From positions 62,001 through 126,000 of the forward strand of contig JAJNNY010000062.1 of assembly GCA_022453515.1 (NCBI GenBank): 64,000 bases of DNA, written 5' to 3'. A model generated the notes under the pieces. That model was not told the DNA's origin. It searched no databases and worked only from the letters and a program-made list of their open reading frames with translations. The stretch comes from Astrocystis sublimbata (Eukaryota; Ascomycota; Sordariomycetes; Xylariales; Xylariaceae). This document shows positions 25,601 through 36,289 of this stretch, one piece after another; within the stretch, counting starts at the first letter, position 1; the number at the start of each line of letters is the position of its first letter. The translations under genes and the position numbers were made by a program.

Positions 25601-27538
25601 AGCCTGGGATGAAACTAGAAGAAATGCGTAAACTCGGATTCTCGGATTACTGCACATCATGGGCTGCCCAAAAGTTCCCAAGAACACTTGCTTAATTGAT
25701 CGTTTGTTCAGCGCTGTCAATCTCTTTGTTCAGCATTGGCCGTCTCGTAGCAGACATGCATGGGACGAGTCCGATTTCGTAGATCTATCTAGTCGACTGA
25801 CTGACGTGGCTGAACTATACTTGACGATCCAAATAGCTTGGATCATGTAATTGATGACCACAGCCACCATACGATCATGAATAGGAAATCTTCTAGAACA
25901 ACTTTTGATGCCGGAAACATCCCTATTCTGGAAGTATACCACTGGAGATAATACCGCAATGGACCTTAGTGGTCTCGGCTTGGGTGGTGAAACCGGTGAT
26001 GCCGACGCCTCTATATTATACAACAACTTCACTCTTGGATTATAGAGGGGTCAGTGTGGCAGTGCTGCGTACTTGGCCTTCATATAGGGGAAAGGTATTC
26101 TGTGATGTCTGATCGTATTCTCTAGTTGGAAGCATGCCGATGCCCACTGAGCTCAACTTATATACCTAAAGTAGGTACTCATCACATGGAAGTTTGAGCT
26201 GTGTGAAGGTCTACATTGAACTCTAGACACGAACACGACATAAATCCCGCAGAGTCTTGGTAGGTTAACAACATGTCGCAATAACTCAGAAAACTTCTTG
26301 AATTTCCGACATTAGCAATGAGATACGATTACCATTACTCTGATTGCTCATTTTAGGTAATCACCTATGTCATCATGGATCGCCTTATCTATAATTATCT
26401 CTGGCAACCTCCCTATGTTATGGAACCAATATTTGACTATAAGTTTAACAGGACTATAAGTCTTTCTATAAGAGGTAGCTCACTCTCTCTACCTCTTTGA
26501 TCCCCAAATCACTTCGTTATTTATCTCTTGAAAGCTTGGCTTTTCCTGCGTCTTTTAAAGGCGCAGCACATTTTTCGTACAAATCTTCCATTTACGATTT
26601 CATTTGTATATGTCGTTCTACATATGTACCTATAAACGCCGCGCAAGTAAATGGCCAACAGTCCGTAATTATACATTTCGTAAAACATGTAATCTTGAGG
26701 GACCTGTGGCTTAATTATGTTGCTGTATGGGCTATCATAGGGCTTTGTCGGCTACGCAAGTATAGACCTCTGTAGACGCAGGAAAGTAAAACTGTGTAAG
26801 CCGTATGGGCTATATGCGTGAAGGCTTAAGTCCTAGAAACAAACCTTCTTACTACGATTAGGCCTTAGGATATATTATGTGGGAAAAGTTGTAACAAACT
26901 TACCCTTCGTTATTCCTTCCTTCTTCAAATTTTTTTTAAAAAAGGCTAGTGCTATTGTTCTTACTCTAAAAACCTCTCTGCAATGCAATAACATGACATC
27001 CAGTCATGACTTCCATTTCCGAGGAACGTATTGCGGAAGACGGTCACAGTCGCTGTGGCTCGGGTCCGGTCCAAGGGTGGCGTCACTCTCCTTATCTTGA
27101 CATTGTAAGCTCATTTGAGACACGAATGTTGTGTTACCCTAGGCACGCATGTTTCCTTGGATATCTGCCTCCTTCTCAGAGTCTGCCTGGGCAAAGTCGC
27201 ATAACATGACTTAAAATAGATATTCTCCAAATGTTGTGGCACACTTCAAGCCACGAAATCTCAATCACGTACATTCTTGAAGTCTTTAGAGCCAATGAAG
27301 CGCTTGGTGTAGATTGTCGATTTGACCCCCAATGCAACTTAGATATAAATTCCCTACAGTACCCATGGGGTCCAGCACCTTTCTAATCATAGCTTTAAGA
27401 GACGGCACTGTCGCTAAAACTTGCATCATCAGCATGTCAGAGAAAACACCTTGACAGCACCGAATCGTAGCATAGGTTGAGCTAGTTCAAGAACTGCAGC
27501 TCAGTATTCACCGCCAATTCCGTTTGATCACCTTCCTT
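19673..27538. other. 8-kb gene-empty region
   Basis: No open frame here passes inspection. The longest (21379-22038, 219 codons) begins in a TTTTGTGTTTTGG repeat and has no recognisable composition. Notable sequence: CTGGCTGG repeats near 20830; a poly-G/poly-C stretch near 21745-21765; an inverted repeat CCCCCC-TGATA-GGGGG near 22055-22072; AT-rich, CTATAAG-rich debris near 26380-26900. Part must be the promoter of the Myb-like gene. Repeat remnants are likely, but none is identifiable. Confidence 0.5.
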
Positions 27539-28359
27539 ATGACAAGCGACGCAAATAAATGCTACTGGCCAGATGGCTCAGAAGCCCCGGGCTCGATACC
27601 ATGCAAGTCCACTGACGACGGACGCATCAGCGCATGTTGCGACGCCCATAATAGCATATGCACCGAAGGCGACCTCTGCGTGAGCTCCGACGGCCACTTC
27701 TCACGCAACAGTTGCACAGACCGTTCGTGGCGATCTGCCAGTTGTCCCGGGCTTTGTTTGAACGGTATTTTAACACTTTAATATTGATTTTGACATCAGC
27801 GCCCTGGGGATGCATGTAGAATAGACGCTGACAAATGTTTCACCTCTTGGGGGAAAAAGAGCGAAAGGATACCTTTACGAATCTGAACCCATGCATACCG
27901 GGCATCTTCGACGAAGACCACGTCATGTGCTGCGGGAATGATGCCAACACCAACTGCTGTGGAGCCAACTTCACAGTCTCCATAGGTAACCCGTTCGCGC
28001 CACCTATGATCTCCACGACGACTTATATGAGTTCGACACCGACTCCGTCCTTGCCGATAACACCAACATCGTGTGCCTCGAGCCTGGGACCGACGGGCAT
28101 GGCGAGTAGTTCTCCTCCCACAGGAGGATATGTCGGCGCTGCGGTCGGCACGGGAGCCGGCGTGGGTCTTGTTGGCCTTGTCTTGATAATGTGGAGGGAA
28201 AGAGTGTGGAAAAGAAGGGCCATGGAGCTGAAAAACGATCAGACAGCTCGACAGTCCAAAGTCAATAAGGGGTCCCAGCCTTTTCAGATAGGAGCAACAC
28301 AGGGGGGTCTGCCCGCCGAGGTCTCTTCGTCGAACTACCCGATGCCTCAGATAGACTAG
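27539..28359 (+). CDS. cysteine-rich single-pass membrane protein of a fungal-specific family
   Basis: Predicted exons 27539-27764 and 27860-28359 give 241 aa. The 95-nt intron has donor GTATTT and branch CGCTGAC, and the phase closes (G+AG). The outside part has paired cysteines in the order CYWPDGS, ACCDAHNSIC, LCVSSDG, SCTDRSWRS, CPGLCL, CCGNDANTNCC. I know this arrangement from many uncharacterised proteins of Fusarium- and Colletotrichum-like fungi. A Thr/Ser/Pro-rich stalk (about 124-163) leads to one membrane helix (about 165-187, glycine- and leucine-rich). A basic stop-transfer stretch and a short tail follow. Family members usually begin with a signal peptide. Here the only in-frame ATG gives MTSDANKCYWPDG without one, so a first exon is missing from the model or the gene is truncated. 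A wall- or surface-sensing role is only a guess from layout. Confidence 0.68.
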
Positions 28360-29502
28360 ACATACTTACAGGTCTCTTTTAGTTGTGTAAACTCAGTATC
28401 TATTATATTTTTCTTATATAAGCTTGGCCCTAATTGGTATGGGGATCGGGGGGGCATTAAAGACTCAAAGACCTTTTATGGTGGTTTTTCGGCTCTGGGT
28501 ACACTCTATCTATATAATGGAGCTGTGTATTATATGGCCTCGAATGCATTCCCTCTTGTCATTAATGCCGTGTCGAGTGCGATTCGACTCCTGGAGGATT
28601 TGAAAATGGATCTTATGCTGACAGAAACCAAAACCACGGCCGGGTCCAACAAGCCGATAACCTTTGAAAAGGTCTCAACTAGATTTTTGGCTGTAGCAAT
28701 CATGACAAATGTTCAGAACCATGAGATGGAGCCCAACAACAACAGGAGTCTGGTGCAGATGTACGGCAAACATCTCGAAAAATAGAACTGGAGGTGCGGC
28801 ATCGAGGTGGGCCACACGAAGACTATTCGCATCGTCACCATTGCCACGATTTTATATCTCCCCTTGTAAGTCTGGAACACCCAAGGCGATCCAACTGTTA
28901 ACCCAGCCGTGACAGTGTTTTTAAAGGCTGACGACTCAGGTCCTTCGTATCGAGTTTTCTAGGGATGAACACAACGGATACCCGCGACACTGATCGGAAC
29001 CAGACAATATTCTAGGAACCAGTCATTCATTCCTGTGACGGCCCGTGTGATTTTCGTGTCTTTTGCCTACGGATATAAGTTTGATGTGATGGAAGTCATG
29101 GCTTCCCGTATCTGGCGATTAATTATTACTCGGAAGCACGAGGGAACACAAATGGGTGAGAGAACAGCCGCTTTAAAAGGATTCCACCGGCAAGTTAGCT
29201 TTAAGGAGGAAACAAATGTCGACAAGGGACCATTGCCATCATCCTGAATGCAGTATGGGCGCCAGCGACAACAGGACACGAAGGGTGAGTGAAGGACGGC
29301 CTTCGAAAATATCATGACTTAACTTCTTAAGGCTTTCTAGAGGCGATCGACGCCAATTATAAATACAGTATGGTTTTTATAGCTAACTGAAGATAGAAGG
29401 GGGAAAAAATAGATAAATTACACCTTCCGTCCAGTGTCAATGAGATATATATCAGTGCTATGTGCAGGTTCTCCAACAAAAGCATCAAGCAGACCTCGTA
29501 TG
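28360..29502. other. intergenic, no gene seen
   Basis: Holds a short open frame at 28525-28785 (ATG near 28534, up to 84 codons) with no family resemblance. Otherwise AT-rich sequence up to the tRNA. No terminal repeats were found flanking the tRNA. Confidence 0.4.
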
Positions 29503-29583
29503 GGCACTTTGGCGGAGTGGTTATCGCGCGGGCCTGCTAAGCCCGTCTCCTTGGAGGCCAGGGTTCGAATCCCTGAGGTGTCG
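29503..29583 (+). tRNA. tRNA-Ser (anticodon GCU)
   Basis: The 81-nt sequence folds as a class II tRNA. The acceptor stem GGCACTT pairs with AGGTGTC, with two G-U wobbles, and the discriminator base is G. The anticodon stem is CGGGC/GCCCG with loop CTGCTAA and anticodon GCT at 29536-29538. A long variable arm (TCTCCTTGGAGG) is typical of serine tRNAs. The T arm is CAGGGTTCGAATCCCTG. There is no intron. A T run at about 29588-29592 can serve as the RNA polymerase III terminator. It reads AGC/AGU codons. Confidence 0.95.
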
Positions 29584-30718
29584 TATATTTTTCTAGTTGG
29601 GCACTTTATAACCAATTCACTTTGTCTTTGTCTTTTTATCAGAAAACTAACGTTGTTGCACAATTATTATTAGTGTTGATAAGCCATGGTAGAAAACAGT
29701 TACGGGCCATGCTAAAAACCTCTTATGTCTGGCATAGAACTAGGTAGGCACTATGCCATGGAAAGCGCGTTATGATGCAAAGACTGTATAACAAGCCCAA
29801 GTGACGGAAAGGGTCAATTGCCGTCGATACTATATGGACGCCGCGAGGACGAAACGTGGAGGTCGAGCGAAGAACGACCTCGGGACCTGTGTCAACTTCA
29901 TCTCTTGATCAATTGAGCTTTTAATGTAAAAACCATCGATCTCAACTGAACTATGTAGACCTTATTGCATTAGGTAGGCAATTACCTACCTGGGTAAGCA
30001 TTTAAGACATATAGTAACCTTCCACTGGTGTTGGAGAGCGCCACAAGAACCAAAAGTGCCGAACAGCTCCTCTGAGAAAATGTCTTACAAGTGACACTAT
30101 GCGATATTACCCTTCTCCAATAGTAGTGTTTGGCGGGTGGCTGCATGGATACCGACGTACTAAAATGACCCCGATGACAAGGAAATAGTCCAAACTATCA
30201 ACGTTCCTTCAACACATCGTATATAAGTGTCTGCAGACATGAAAAGAAAACAACAAAGTTCATAAGAAATAATTAGTTCTTATCGTCCGAGCCAGACCCT
30301 GCCGAACAGCCGCAATATAAACCTATAGTTTCGTTAGCCCACGTGTGTTCTACGGTAGCTAGCGATTTCCAGTCCCCTCTCGGGAAGAGGAAGACGTCCC
30401 AATTGGTGGCTATGGTCAGCAGGGGTGGGAAGCTGGAAGGGCTAGCTGAAGCCTAGATCTACGATCCAGGTGTCTAGACCGCAACGGGGCATGATCTACA
30501 AGGACCCTAATTGTCTATGCGCAGGTTAGCTGAATCGTTTGAATCAATCCGTGATATAGAAAGTAAAGTTGATGACCCCTCTACGTCCCCCAAACCAATC
30601 CAGTCAACAGAACAGACATCGGACGAACACATGTAAACCTAGGGTAAGAATCTGCATCTCGACAATCCCTGCGAACAACCTATATCACCAAGCAGACAGT
30701 CACCCATGTATCGTCGCA
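29584..30718. other. intergenic and promoter of the histidine kinase
   Basis: No gene seen. The histidine kinase frame stays open upstream to 30569, but that leader is not domain-like and probably belongs to the 5' UTR. TAGGTAGG/CCTACC-type repeats lie at about 29972-29998. Confidence 0.5.
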
Positions 30719-32800
30719 ATGGGTGACCTAGACACCATGAACCTATGGGACCTATCGCCCGTGCCAACCCTCGTGCTCACCCCCTCACGCATCGTATCGC
30801 GAGTATCAGACGGGCTGCTCGAAGCCTGGAAGTGCCGCCGCGAGGATTTCGTCGGCCGCGACGTCTTCACCATCCTCTACGCAGGCTCCGCGCTCGAGCG
30901 CTTCGACCGCATCCCGCTGACGCGCGCCATCGAAGTCGCCGTCGCCACGCGGAAAGTACAGCTATGCTATACCAACTACAGCACCCCCGGGGCCTCGTGG
31001 TCGGCGCGCGTGATCCCCTTTTTCAAAGACGAGACGCTCCTCGCACTGGTGCTGGAGTGGATGCTAGTGGAAAACCCGCTCGGCGACGCCGCCTCGGCGG
31101 AGCACGAGCCCACAACACCCAAAAACATGCTGGCCGTGGACGAGACCTTCCGCCTCCTCGTGCAGGCGGTCAAGGACTACGCCATATTCTTGCTGGACAC
31201 GCGAGGCTACGTAGCGACGTGGAACGCGGGCGCGAAGCTACTAAAGGGGTATTCGCGCAGCGCCATCGTCGGGCAGCACTTCAGCACATTCTACGGAAAC
31301 GAGGACCTTGCAGCGGGCAAGCCGGTGCGGGAGCTCGAAATCTGTCTCCGCGAGGGCTCGGTGCAGGACGAGGGGTGGCGGTACCGGCAGGACGGCTCGC
31401 GCTTCTGGGCGAACGTCGTGATCACGGCCATCTACAACCGCAACGGCGTGCACGTCGGCTTCGGCAAGGTCACGCGCGACCTCACGGAGCGCCGCAATGC
31501 CGAGCTCAGCCTGCTGCGCGCGTGCGAGGAGAGCGCCAAGCTGAAGAACGAGTTCCTCGCTAATATGAGCCACGAGATCCGCACGCCGATGCACGGCATG
31601 CTGTCGGCGTGCGCGCTGCTGCTCGACGGCGAGGAGGAGGAGGAGAAACGGCTGACGCCCAAGCAGAAGGAGATGGCGGACCTAATCGCCGACTCGGGCC
31701 AGGTTCTGCTGCAGGTCATCAACAGCATCCTCGACTACTCCAAGATTGCCTCGGACAGCGTGTCGCTGAAGTCGGAGCCCGTCGACGTGGCGGAGGTCAT
31801 GGCGTGCGTGGTGCGCAATGTGCAGGTGCGGCTGCGGCCCGAAGTCGAGCTGAAGCTGGACGTGTCGCCGGCGCTGCCCAAGGCTGTGAGCGGCGACCCG
31901 CTGCGCTTCCGCCAGATCGTGCAGAACATCGTCGACAATGCCGCCAAGTTCACCGAGGAAGGCTGCATCGCCGTGCAGGCCGCCGTGGTCGCCGAGGACG
32001 CGACGACATGCACGGTCCAGACTACTGTTGTTGACACGGGGATAGGGGTGCTGCAAAAGGGGGACGCGGAGTCGGAGACACTGCCGAATCTATATAAGCC
32101 CTTCACGCAGCTCGACACTTCGACGAATAAGCGCTTCCAGGGCACGGGGCTCGGGCTCTCGATTGCGAAATCATTGGTTGAGTTAATGGGCGGACAGCTG
32201 GAGTACAGACCGAATCCGATGCGGCAGGGCAGCATCTTCTCTTTCACGGCCAAGTTCGGCAAGGTCCCTCCACCTCCGACGAGTAACGGCGTCGACGACC
32301 CGCACCAGCAGCTGCACCTGCAGATGCGCGCCAGCGGCGACGACGTGGACGCGCTGGTGCAGCGGCTGCGCGAGGTCGCGCCGCAGAAGCGGATCTTGGC
32401 TGCTGAAGACAACTTTATTAACCAGAAGGTGCTTGTGCGGATACTCGATCAGTTCCGGTTTGCCAAGATCGACGTTGTCGGGAACGGGGCTGAGGCTGTT
32501 GCTTTGTTGACGAATACAAGTACAAGTACAAGTATAAGTACATCAGACCCAGCGGCGCAGCATGAAGACTACGACCTGGTGCTCATGGACGTCAGCATGC
32601 CCATCATGGACGGCCTCGAGGCGACGGCCAAGCTGCGCCAGAGCGGCGTGCGCCTGCCCATCGTGGCCATGACCGCGTATGCCCTTGCCGGCGACATGGA
32701 GAGGGTCCTGGAGAAGGGCATGGATGACTATCTGCGCAAGCCGATGAGTCGGAATGCCTTGGTGCGCACGCTGCTGAAGTGGCTGGATACGGGCAGCTGA
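30719..32800 (+). CDS. PAS hybrid histidine kinase, TcsA/Fos-1-like
   Basis: Two-component sensor kinase of 693 aa, intronless and soluble (no membrane helix), so probably cytosolic. Order: an N-terminal PAS-like region (about 10-115), a PAS/PAC domain (about 145-260, ending GFGKVTRDLTERR), then HisKA with MSHEIRTPMHGM (phospho-accepting His about 285). The ATPase domain follows: N box QNIVDNAAKF (about 402-411), G1 DTGIG (about 439-443), G2 GTGLGLS (about 475-481). The receiver comes last: AEDNFINQ, LVLMDVSMP with acceptor Asp about 624, and RKP with Lys about 674. It would pass phosphate through an HPt protein to a response regulator. Size and layout fit the small group IX kinases such as Aspergillus TcsA and Fos-1. 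I chose the ATG at 30719, before MGDLDTMNLWDLSP; the frame opens 50 codons earlier in unlikely sequence. A Ser/Thr repeat (about 599-609) is inserted in the receiver. Confidence 0.93.
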   Translation: MGDLDTMNLWDLSPVPTLVLTPSRIVSRVSDGLLEAWKCRREDFVGRDVFTILYAGSALERFDRIPLTRAIEVAVATRKVQLCYTNYSTPGASWSARVIPFFKDETLLALVLEWMLVENPLGDAASAEHEPTTPKNMLAVDETFRLLVQAVKDYAIFLLDTRGYVATWNAGAKLLKGYSRSAIVGQHFSTFYGNEDLAAGKPVRELEICLREGSVQDEGWRYRQDGSRFWANVVITAIYNRNGVHVGFGKVTRDLTERRNAELSLLRACEESAKLKNEFLANMSHEIRTPMHGMLSACALLLDGEEEEEKRLTPKQKEMADLIADSGQVLLQVINSILDYSKIASDSVSLKSEPVDVAEVMACVVRNVQVRLRPEVELKLDVSPALPKAVSGDPLRFRQIVQNIVDNAAKFTEEGCIAVQAAVVAEDATTCTVQTTVVDTGIGVLQKGDAESETLPNLYKPFTQLDTSTNKRFQGTGLGLSIAKSLVELMGGQLEYRPNPMRQGSIFSFTAKFGKVPPPPTSNGVDDPHQQLHLQMRASGDDVDALVQRLREVAPQKRILAAEDNFINQKVLVRILDQFRFAKIDVVGNGAEAVALLTNTSTSTSISTSDPAAQHEDYDLVLMDVSMPIMDGLEATAKLRQSGVRLPIVAMTAYALAGDMERVLEKGMDDYLRKPMSRNALVRTLLKWLDTGS
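32515..32538 (+). repeat. (TACAAG)n microsatellite inside the receiver domain
   Basis: Three TACAAG units and one TATAAG unit, in frame, encode alternating Thr and Ser (TSTSTSIS). The stretch sits between the receiver's second helix and its phospho-acceptor strand. Confidence 0.8.
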
Positions 32801-33979
32801 GATGACAACCCAGATCAGGCAGGATGACAAGATGAACAGATTACGATGTTGTCTGGCAGCTACCTACTTACCTAATGCCTGTCCTCATATGCCGAGAATA
32901 TTAGGCAAATAGGGGCCCTCGTGGCGAAGAGGTCTGTGCAATCTCCTCTAAAGTAGGGGAATCCGAATGAGCATCGGACTATCTGCTCGTAGTCTGGGAG
33001 ATTTCGGCGTCACTCTGTGCCGCCGAGGCACCGAGCGAGCCATTGAGCATCGCATCATCGCATCAAGCTCCGCTCCGAACAGACAGACGACGACGACAGC
33101 TTCGTGCTTACGAACACCTCAATCACAATAGCCTCGTTGAAGCGGCGGCGGTGATGTTGGTCATGAAATAAAGGGGATGAGCCCGGCCATCAGCTCCAAA
33201 ACCATCACTACGAAATAATGTCTGGACACAATCAACCCACCATGGGAGGTTGTTGGCCTACCGTGACAAAGGCCGATCATTATCGCACTATTACAATTAT
33301 GTGTTGATTGTACGTACGCTGGGGAGGCTTGGGTAGAACAGAACAGAATAAAAGGAAGTCGGATTGGCGGCAACGAAGAAAATGAATTATAGAACCTTTG
33401 ATTGTGTATAATAGGATGTTGTCGAGGGTAGATAGGAGCTTAGATCTTGCGGGTATGATAACCAAGAGCTAGAGTGGTGTTGTCGCGATGAGATGTTGTG
33501 GCAAAGAACAAAGAACTAAAGCCAAAGTGAACCTCTAATCTAATCTACTTGGGTTCAGGGTTCATATAAGCAAGCAAGGCAACTTGGAGTATCCTGTCAT
33601 GGAGCCCATTTGCGCGTAGTGTCCTCGAGACGCGAGACGTGAGCCTGGGTAAGTATGGTTGCTCCGCAAAGGTGTTGTGTTCATGTCATCGAATATAGAC
33701 AGGTTTAATAACTAGGTAGTCCAGAATCCACATAGTGTTTCTAGTCTGCACGTACCTGAAGTCTGACATATATACGACATGGATAAATGTATGTAGCATT
33801 CGAAGATAGTAGCACGGAATGTACACGGGTACCTATTAACATCAACAACACCAGCGAGCTCGAGGTATCAATCAATCATCTTGCCCTTGCCCTTGCCCTT
33901 GCCCTTGCATTTCCATTTCCATTCCCATTTTCCCTCCCAAAAGAGTCACGAGTCAACCAGGCTCCTTACTACTAAGTAA
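32801..33979. other. convergent intergenic region
   Basis: 3' flanks of the histidine kinase and NOP4 genes, which converge here. No gene seen. It contains CATCGCATCATCGCATC near 33050, the same string as in the fourth intron of the phosphate symporter, and four TTGCCC units at 33881-33904 followed by TTTCCA units. Confidence 0.55.
33881..33904. repeat. (TTGCCC)4 tandem repeat
   Basis: Four perfect hexamer units followed by degenerate CATTTC/CATTCC units, 76 bp beyond the NOP4 stop codon, probably in its 3' UTR. It is not the fungal telomere repeat (CCCTAA). Confidence 0.75.
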
Positions 33980-36289
33980 CTACGACCTCGCACCCGCCTT
34001 CTTCTTCCTCGTCATCCTCTTCCTCGCTATAATTTTCTGCTGTAGCGCCTCCTTTTTGTCGCTATCTTGACTCTTAGCCTTGACACCATCCGCAGGCCTA
34101 CCCTTCCCTTTCCCATCCTTATCACCCGCCCACTTCCCCTTCGAAACAGCAAAGTCTTTACCGCGATGTTGTTGTTGTCCCCTAGCTTGTCCGCGCTCCC
34201 GATCACGATCATTAAACCCGCCACGCTTCCCATTCGCTCCCCCCTTTTTCCCACCCGGCTGATACCGCTCATGCCCGCCCCCCTTCATCTCGATCTGATT
34301 CGGATTCCTAACCTGACTCCCACTAACAAACGCGCCCGTCTTCCTCTGCAACTCCTTGCGCCTCGCCACGACCTGCGCATTCTCAATAGCAAACTCAACA
34401 ATCAATCGCATATCCTTGCCATTATCACCTTTCACCGCATGGCCATTAAGCCAACGCAGCCCCATGAGCGCCCAGCGATGGCTCGTATACTCAATAAAGC
34501 CATAGCCCCTAGACTTGCCTGCGCCATCCCGTTCATTAACCTTCGAGCCCTCCTTATTCTCAAACATGATCTTAGTCTGCTTAACAATGCCTCTCCCCTT
34601 CTCCTTCCTACGACGCTCCGCCTCCTTATCCTCAAGACCTCCGCGAGCATTTTCCTCTTTCGACAAAGGCTGACGCAGGCCCGCCTTGACGTCGCTCGCA
34701 AAGCCCACAACCGCTTCGCGCGCCAGGGCTTTGAGGGCCTTGGAGTCGATCTCGCGCGGGATGTTGCGCACGGCCAAGCGGTTCATGCTGACGTGCAGCG
34801 AGGGGTTGCCCTGGATGAGCTTCTTGCGCTGCGCCACCGACTGGTCGCGGATCTTGACCTCGCCGGCCGCCAGCATCTGGAACATGGCCGAGTCGCGCGG
34901 GATGGCGCCCTCGCTCAGCAGGTAGAGGCGTCGCTTGTCCTTGTCGTGGGTGCCCTTGTTGCCGTCCTCGCGCGCGGCCGCGAGACGGCTTGCGTCGTCC
35001 TTGCCCACGGCCTGCATCACCTGTAACAGGCGGCCGTCGATGGTGTACTTGCCCGCCTCGTCGGCCGTCTCGTTCTGCAGGATGGACTTCTTGTTGGTGG
35101 GGAGCACGGATTGCGGCTTGGGAGCGCCCTTGAGGCAGGCTTTGAATTCTTCGTCGTTGGCGAAGCACACGAAGCCTGTGCCGGCGGGGCGATCCGTGGC
35201 CTTGTCGTGCACGACGCGCGCGTAGCGAATGCGGCCGAATTGCTCGAAGTGTGATTTCAGGTTGGCGTCAGTTGTGGTGAAGGGGAGGTTGCGGATGAAT
35301 AGTGTGGTGGAGTTGTCGGTTGTATGCTGGGGTTTCGGCTTGGACACTGATGCGCCACCTTCGGCGTCATCTTCGTCCTCGTCCTCGTCTTCTTCGTCTG
35401 ACTGGCCCTTCTCTTCGTCTTCTTCGGCATCGCTGTCTTCGTCTTCGAGGTTGGCCATGCGTTCTTTCATGAAATTTCTTAGATCCTCATCCTCTTCGTC
35501 ATCTGCTGGGTCCTTCTCTTCCTCCTCGTCCTTGTCGTTTCCGTCCTCTGCGCTCGCATCCTCATCGTCCTCATCTGCATCGCTCTCGTCTTCCTTTGCA
35601 TCTTCATCATCCTTGCCCTCGTGCTTCTTCCAATCGTCTTTCGAGACGGCCCAGTCGACGGACACTGTTCTTCCGTCGACGATTCTGCCGTTGACACCCT
35701 CGAGCGCAGCCTCGGCATTCTTCCTACCACGCATGGTAACAAAACCGAAACCAGATAGCTTGCCCTTGCTCTGGGGGATATCGGCAAACTTCACGATGCC
35801 GTAGGACCGGAACAGAGCAGCCAGCTGGTCGGAGTGCTTTATACTCCACGGTAGGTTTCGGATGATGAGCTTAGGGGTCTTACGAGCCTCGGCAAGGGCC
35901 TCGCGACGGTCCGCCTTCTTGGTGGCGGCATCATCGGCGCGCTGACCAGGCTGGCGATGACGGCTCTCGGCGATGTCGAGGGCGATGGAGCGGCCGTCGA
36001 TCTTGCGGCCATTTAACTGTTCCTTGGCAGCCTGGGTGTCGTCTGTGTCGGTGAAAGTGACAAAACCGAAGCCACGTGATGTCTTTGATTGGGGATCGAG
36101 GACGACGGTGGCGTGCTTCACGGGGAAGTGTTGGGAGAAGAAGTCTGTCAGGGTCTCGGAGGTGGTGGCCGGGGCAAGGCCGCGAACGAAGAGCGAGGCC
36201 TTGTTGTCGACGCGCGGCTTCTTGGATGGGCGCTCGCCAGCAGCGGCGGCTGCCTCGGCAGCTAGGCGTTTGAGGTCTTTGTTGCCCAT
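33980..36289 (-). CDS. nop4: nucleolar RNA-binding protein Nop4 (RBM28)
   Basis: Ribosome biogenesis factor needed for 27S pre-rRNA processing and 60S assembly in the nucleolus. A single exon encodes 769 aa from the ATG at 36289. Four RRM domains are visible. RRM1 has LFVRGL (33-38) and RGFGFVTF (72-79). RRM2 has LIIRNL (141-146) and GFGFVTMR (180-187). RRM3 has LFIRNL (330-335) and GTGFVCF (370-376). RRM4 has LAVRNIP and RGYGFIEYT. A long Asp/Glu-rich stretch (about 224-310) lies between RRM2 and RRM3, and the C-terminus is Lys/Gly/Arg-rich. Both are characteristic of Nop4 and of nucleolar proteins. The gene is divergent from YCG1, 640 bp away, and converges with the histidine kinase. Confidence 0.95.
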   Translation of the reverse strand: MGNKDLKRLAAEAAAAAGERPSKKPRVDNKASLFVRGLAPATTSETLTDFFSQHFPVKHATVVLDPQSKTSRGFGFVTFTDTDDTQAAKEQLNGRKIDGRSIALDIAESRHRQPGQRADDAATKKADRREALAEARKTPKLIIRNLPWSIKHSDQLAALFRSYGIVKFADIPQSKGKLSGFGFVTMRGRKNAEAALEGVNGRIVDGRTVSVDWAVSKDDWKKHEGKDDEDAKEDESDADEDDEDASAEDGNDKDEEEEKDPADDEEDEDLRNFMKERMANLEDEDSDAEEDEEKGQSDEEDEDEDEDDAEGGASVSKPKPQHTTDNSTTLFIRNLPFTTTDANLKSHFEQFGRIRYARVVHDKATDRPAGTGFVCFANDEEFKACLKGAPKPQSVLPTNKKSILQNETADEAGKYTIDGRLLQVMQAVGKDDASRLAAAREDGNKGTHDKDKRRLYLLSEGAIPRDSAMFQMLAAGEVKIRDQSVAQRKKLIQGNPSLHVSMNRLAVRNIPREIDSKALKALAREAVVGFASDVKAGLRQPLSKEENARGGLEDKEAERRRKEKGRGIVKQTKIMFENKEGSKVNERDGAGKSRGYGFIEYTSHRWALMGLRWLNGHAVKGDNGKDMRLIVEFAIENAQVVARRKELQRKTGAFVSGSQVRNPNQIEMKGGGHERYQPGGKKGGANGKRGGFNDRDRERGQARGQQQHRGKDFAVSKGKWAGDKDGKGKGRPADGVKAKSQDSDKKEALQQKIIARKRMTRKKKAGARS

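Noticed and set aside
33881..33904. TTGCCC repeats considered as internal telomere sequence
   Set aside because: The unit is not CCCTAA/TTAGGG, and the array is flanked by core housekeeping genes.
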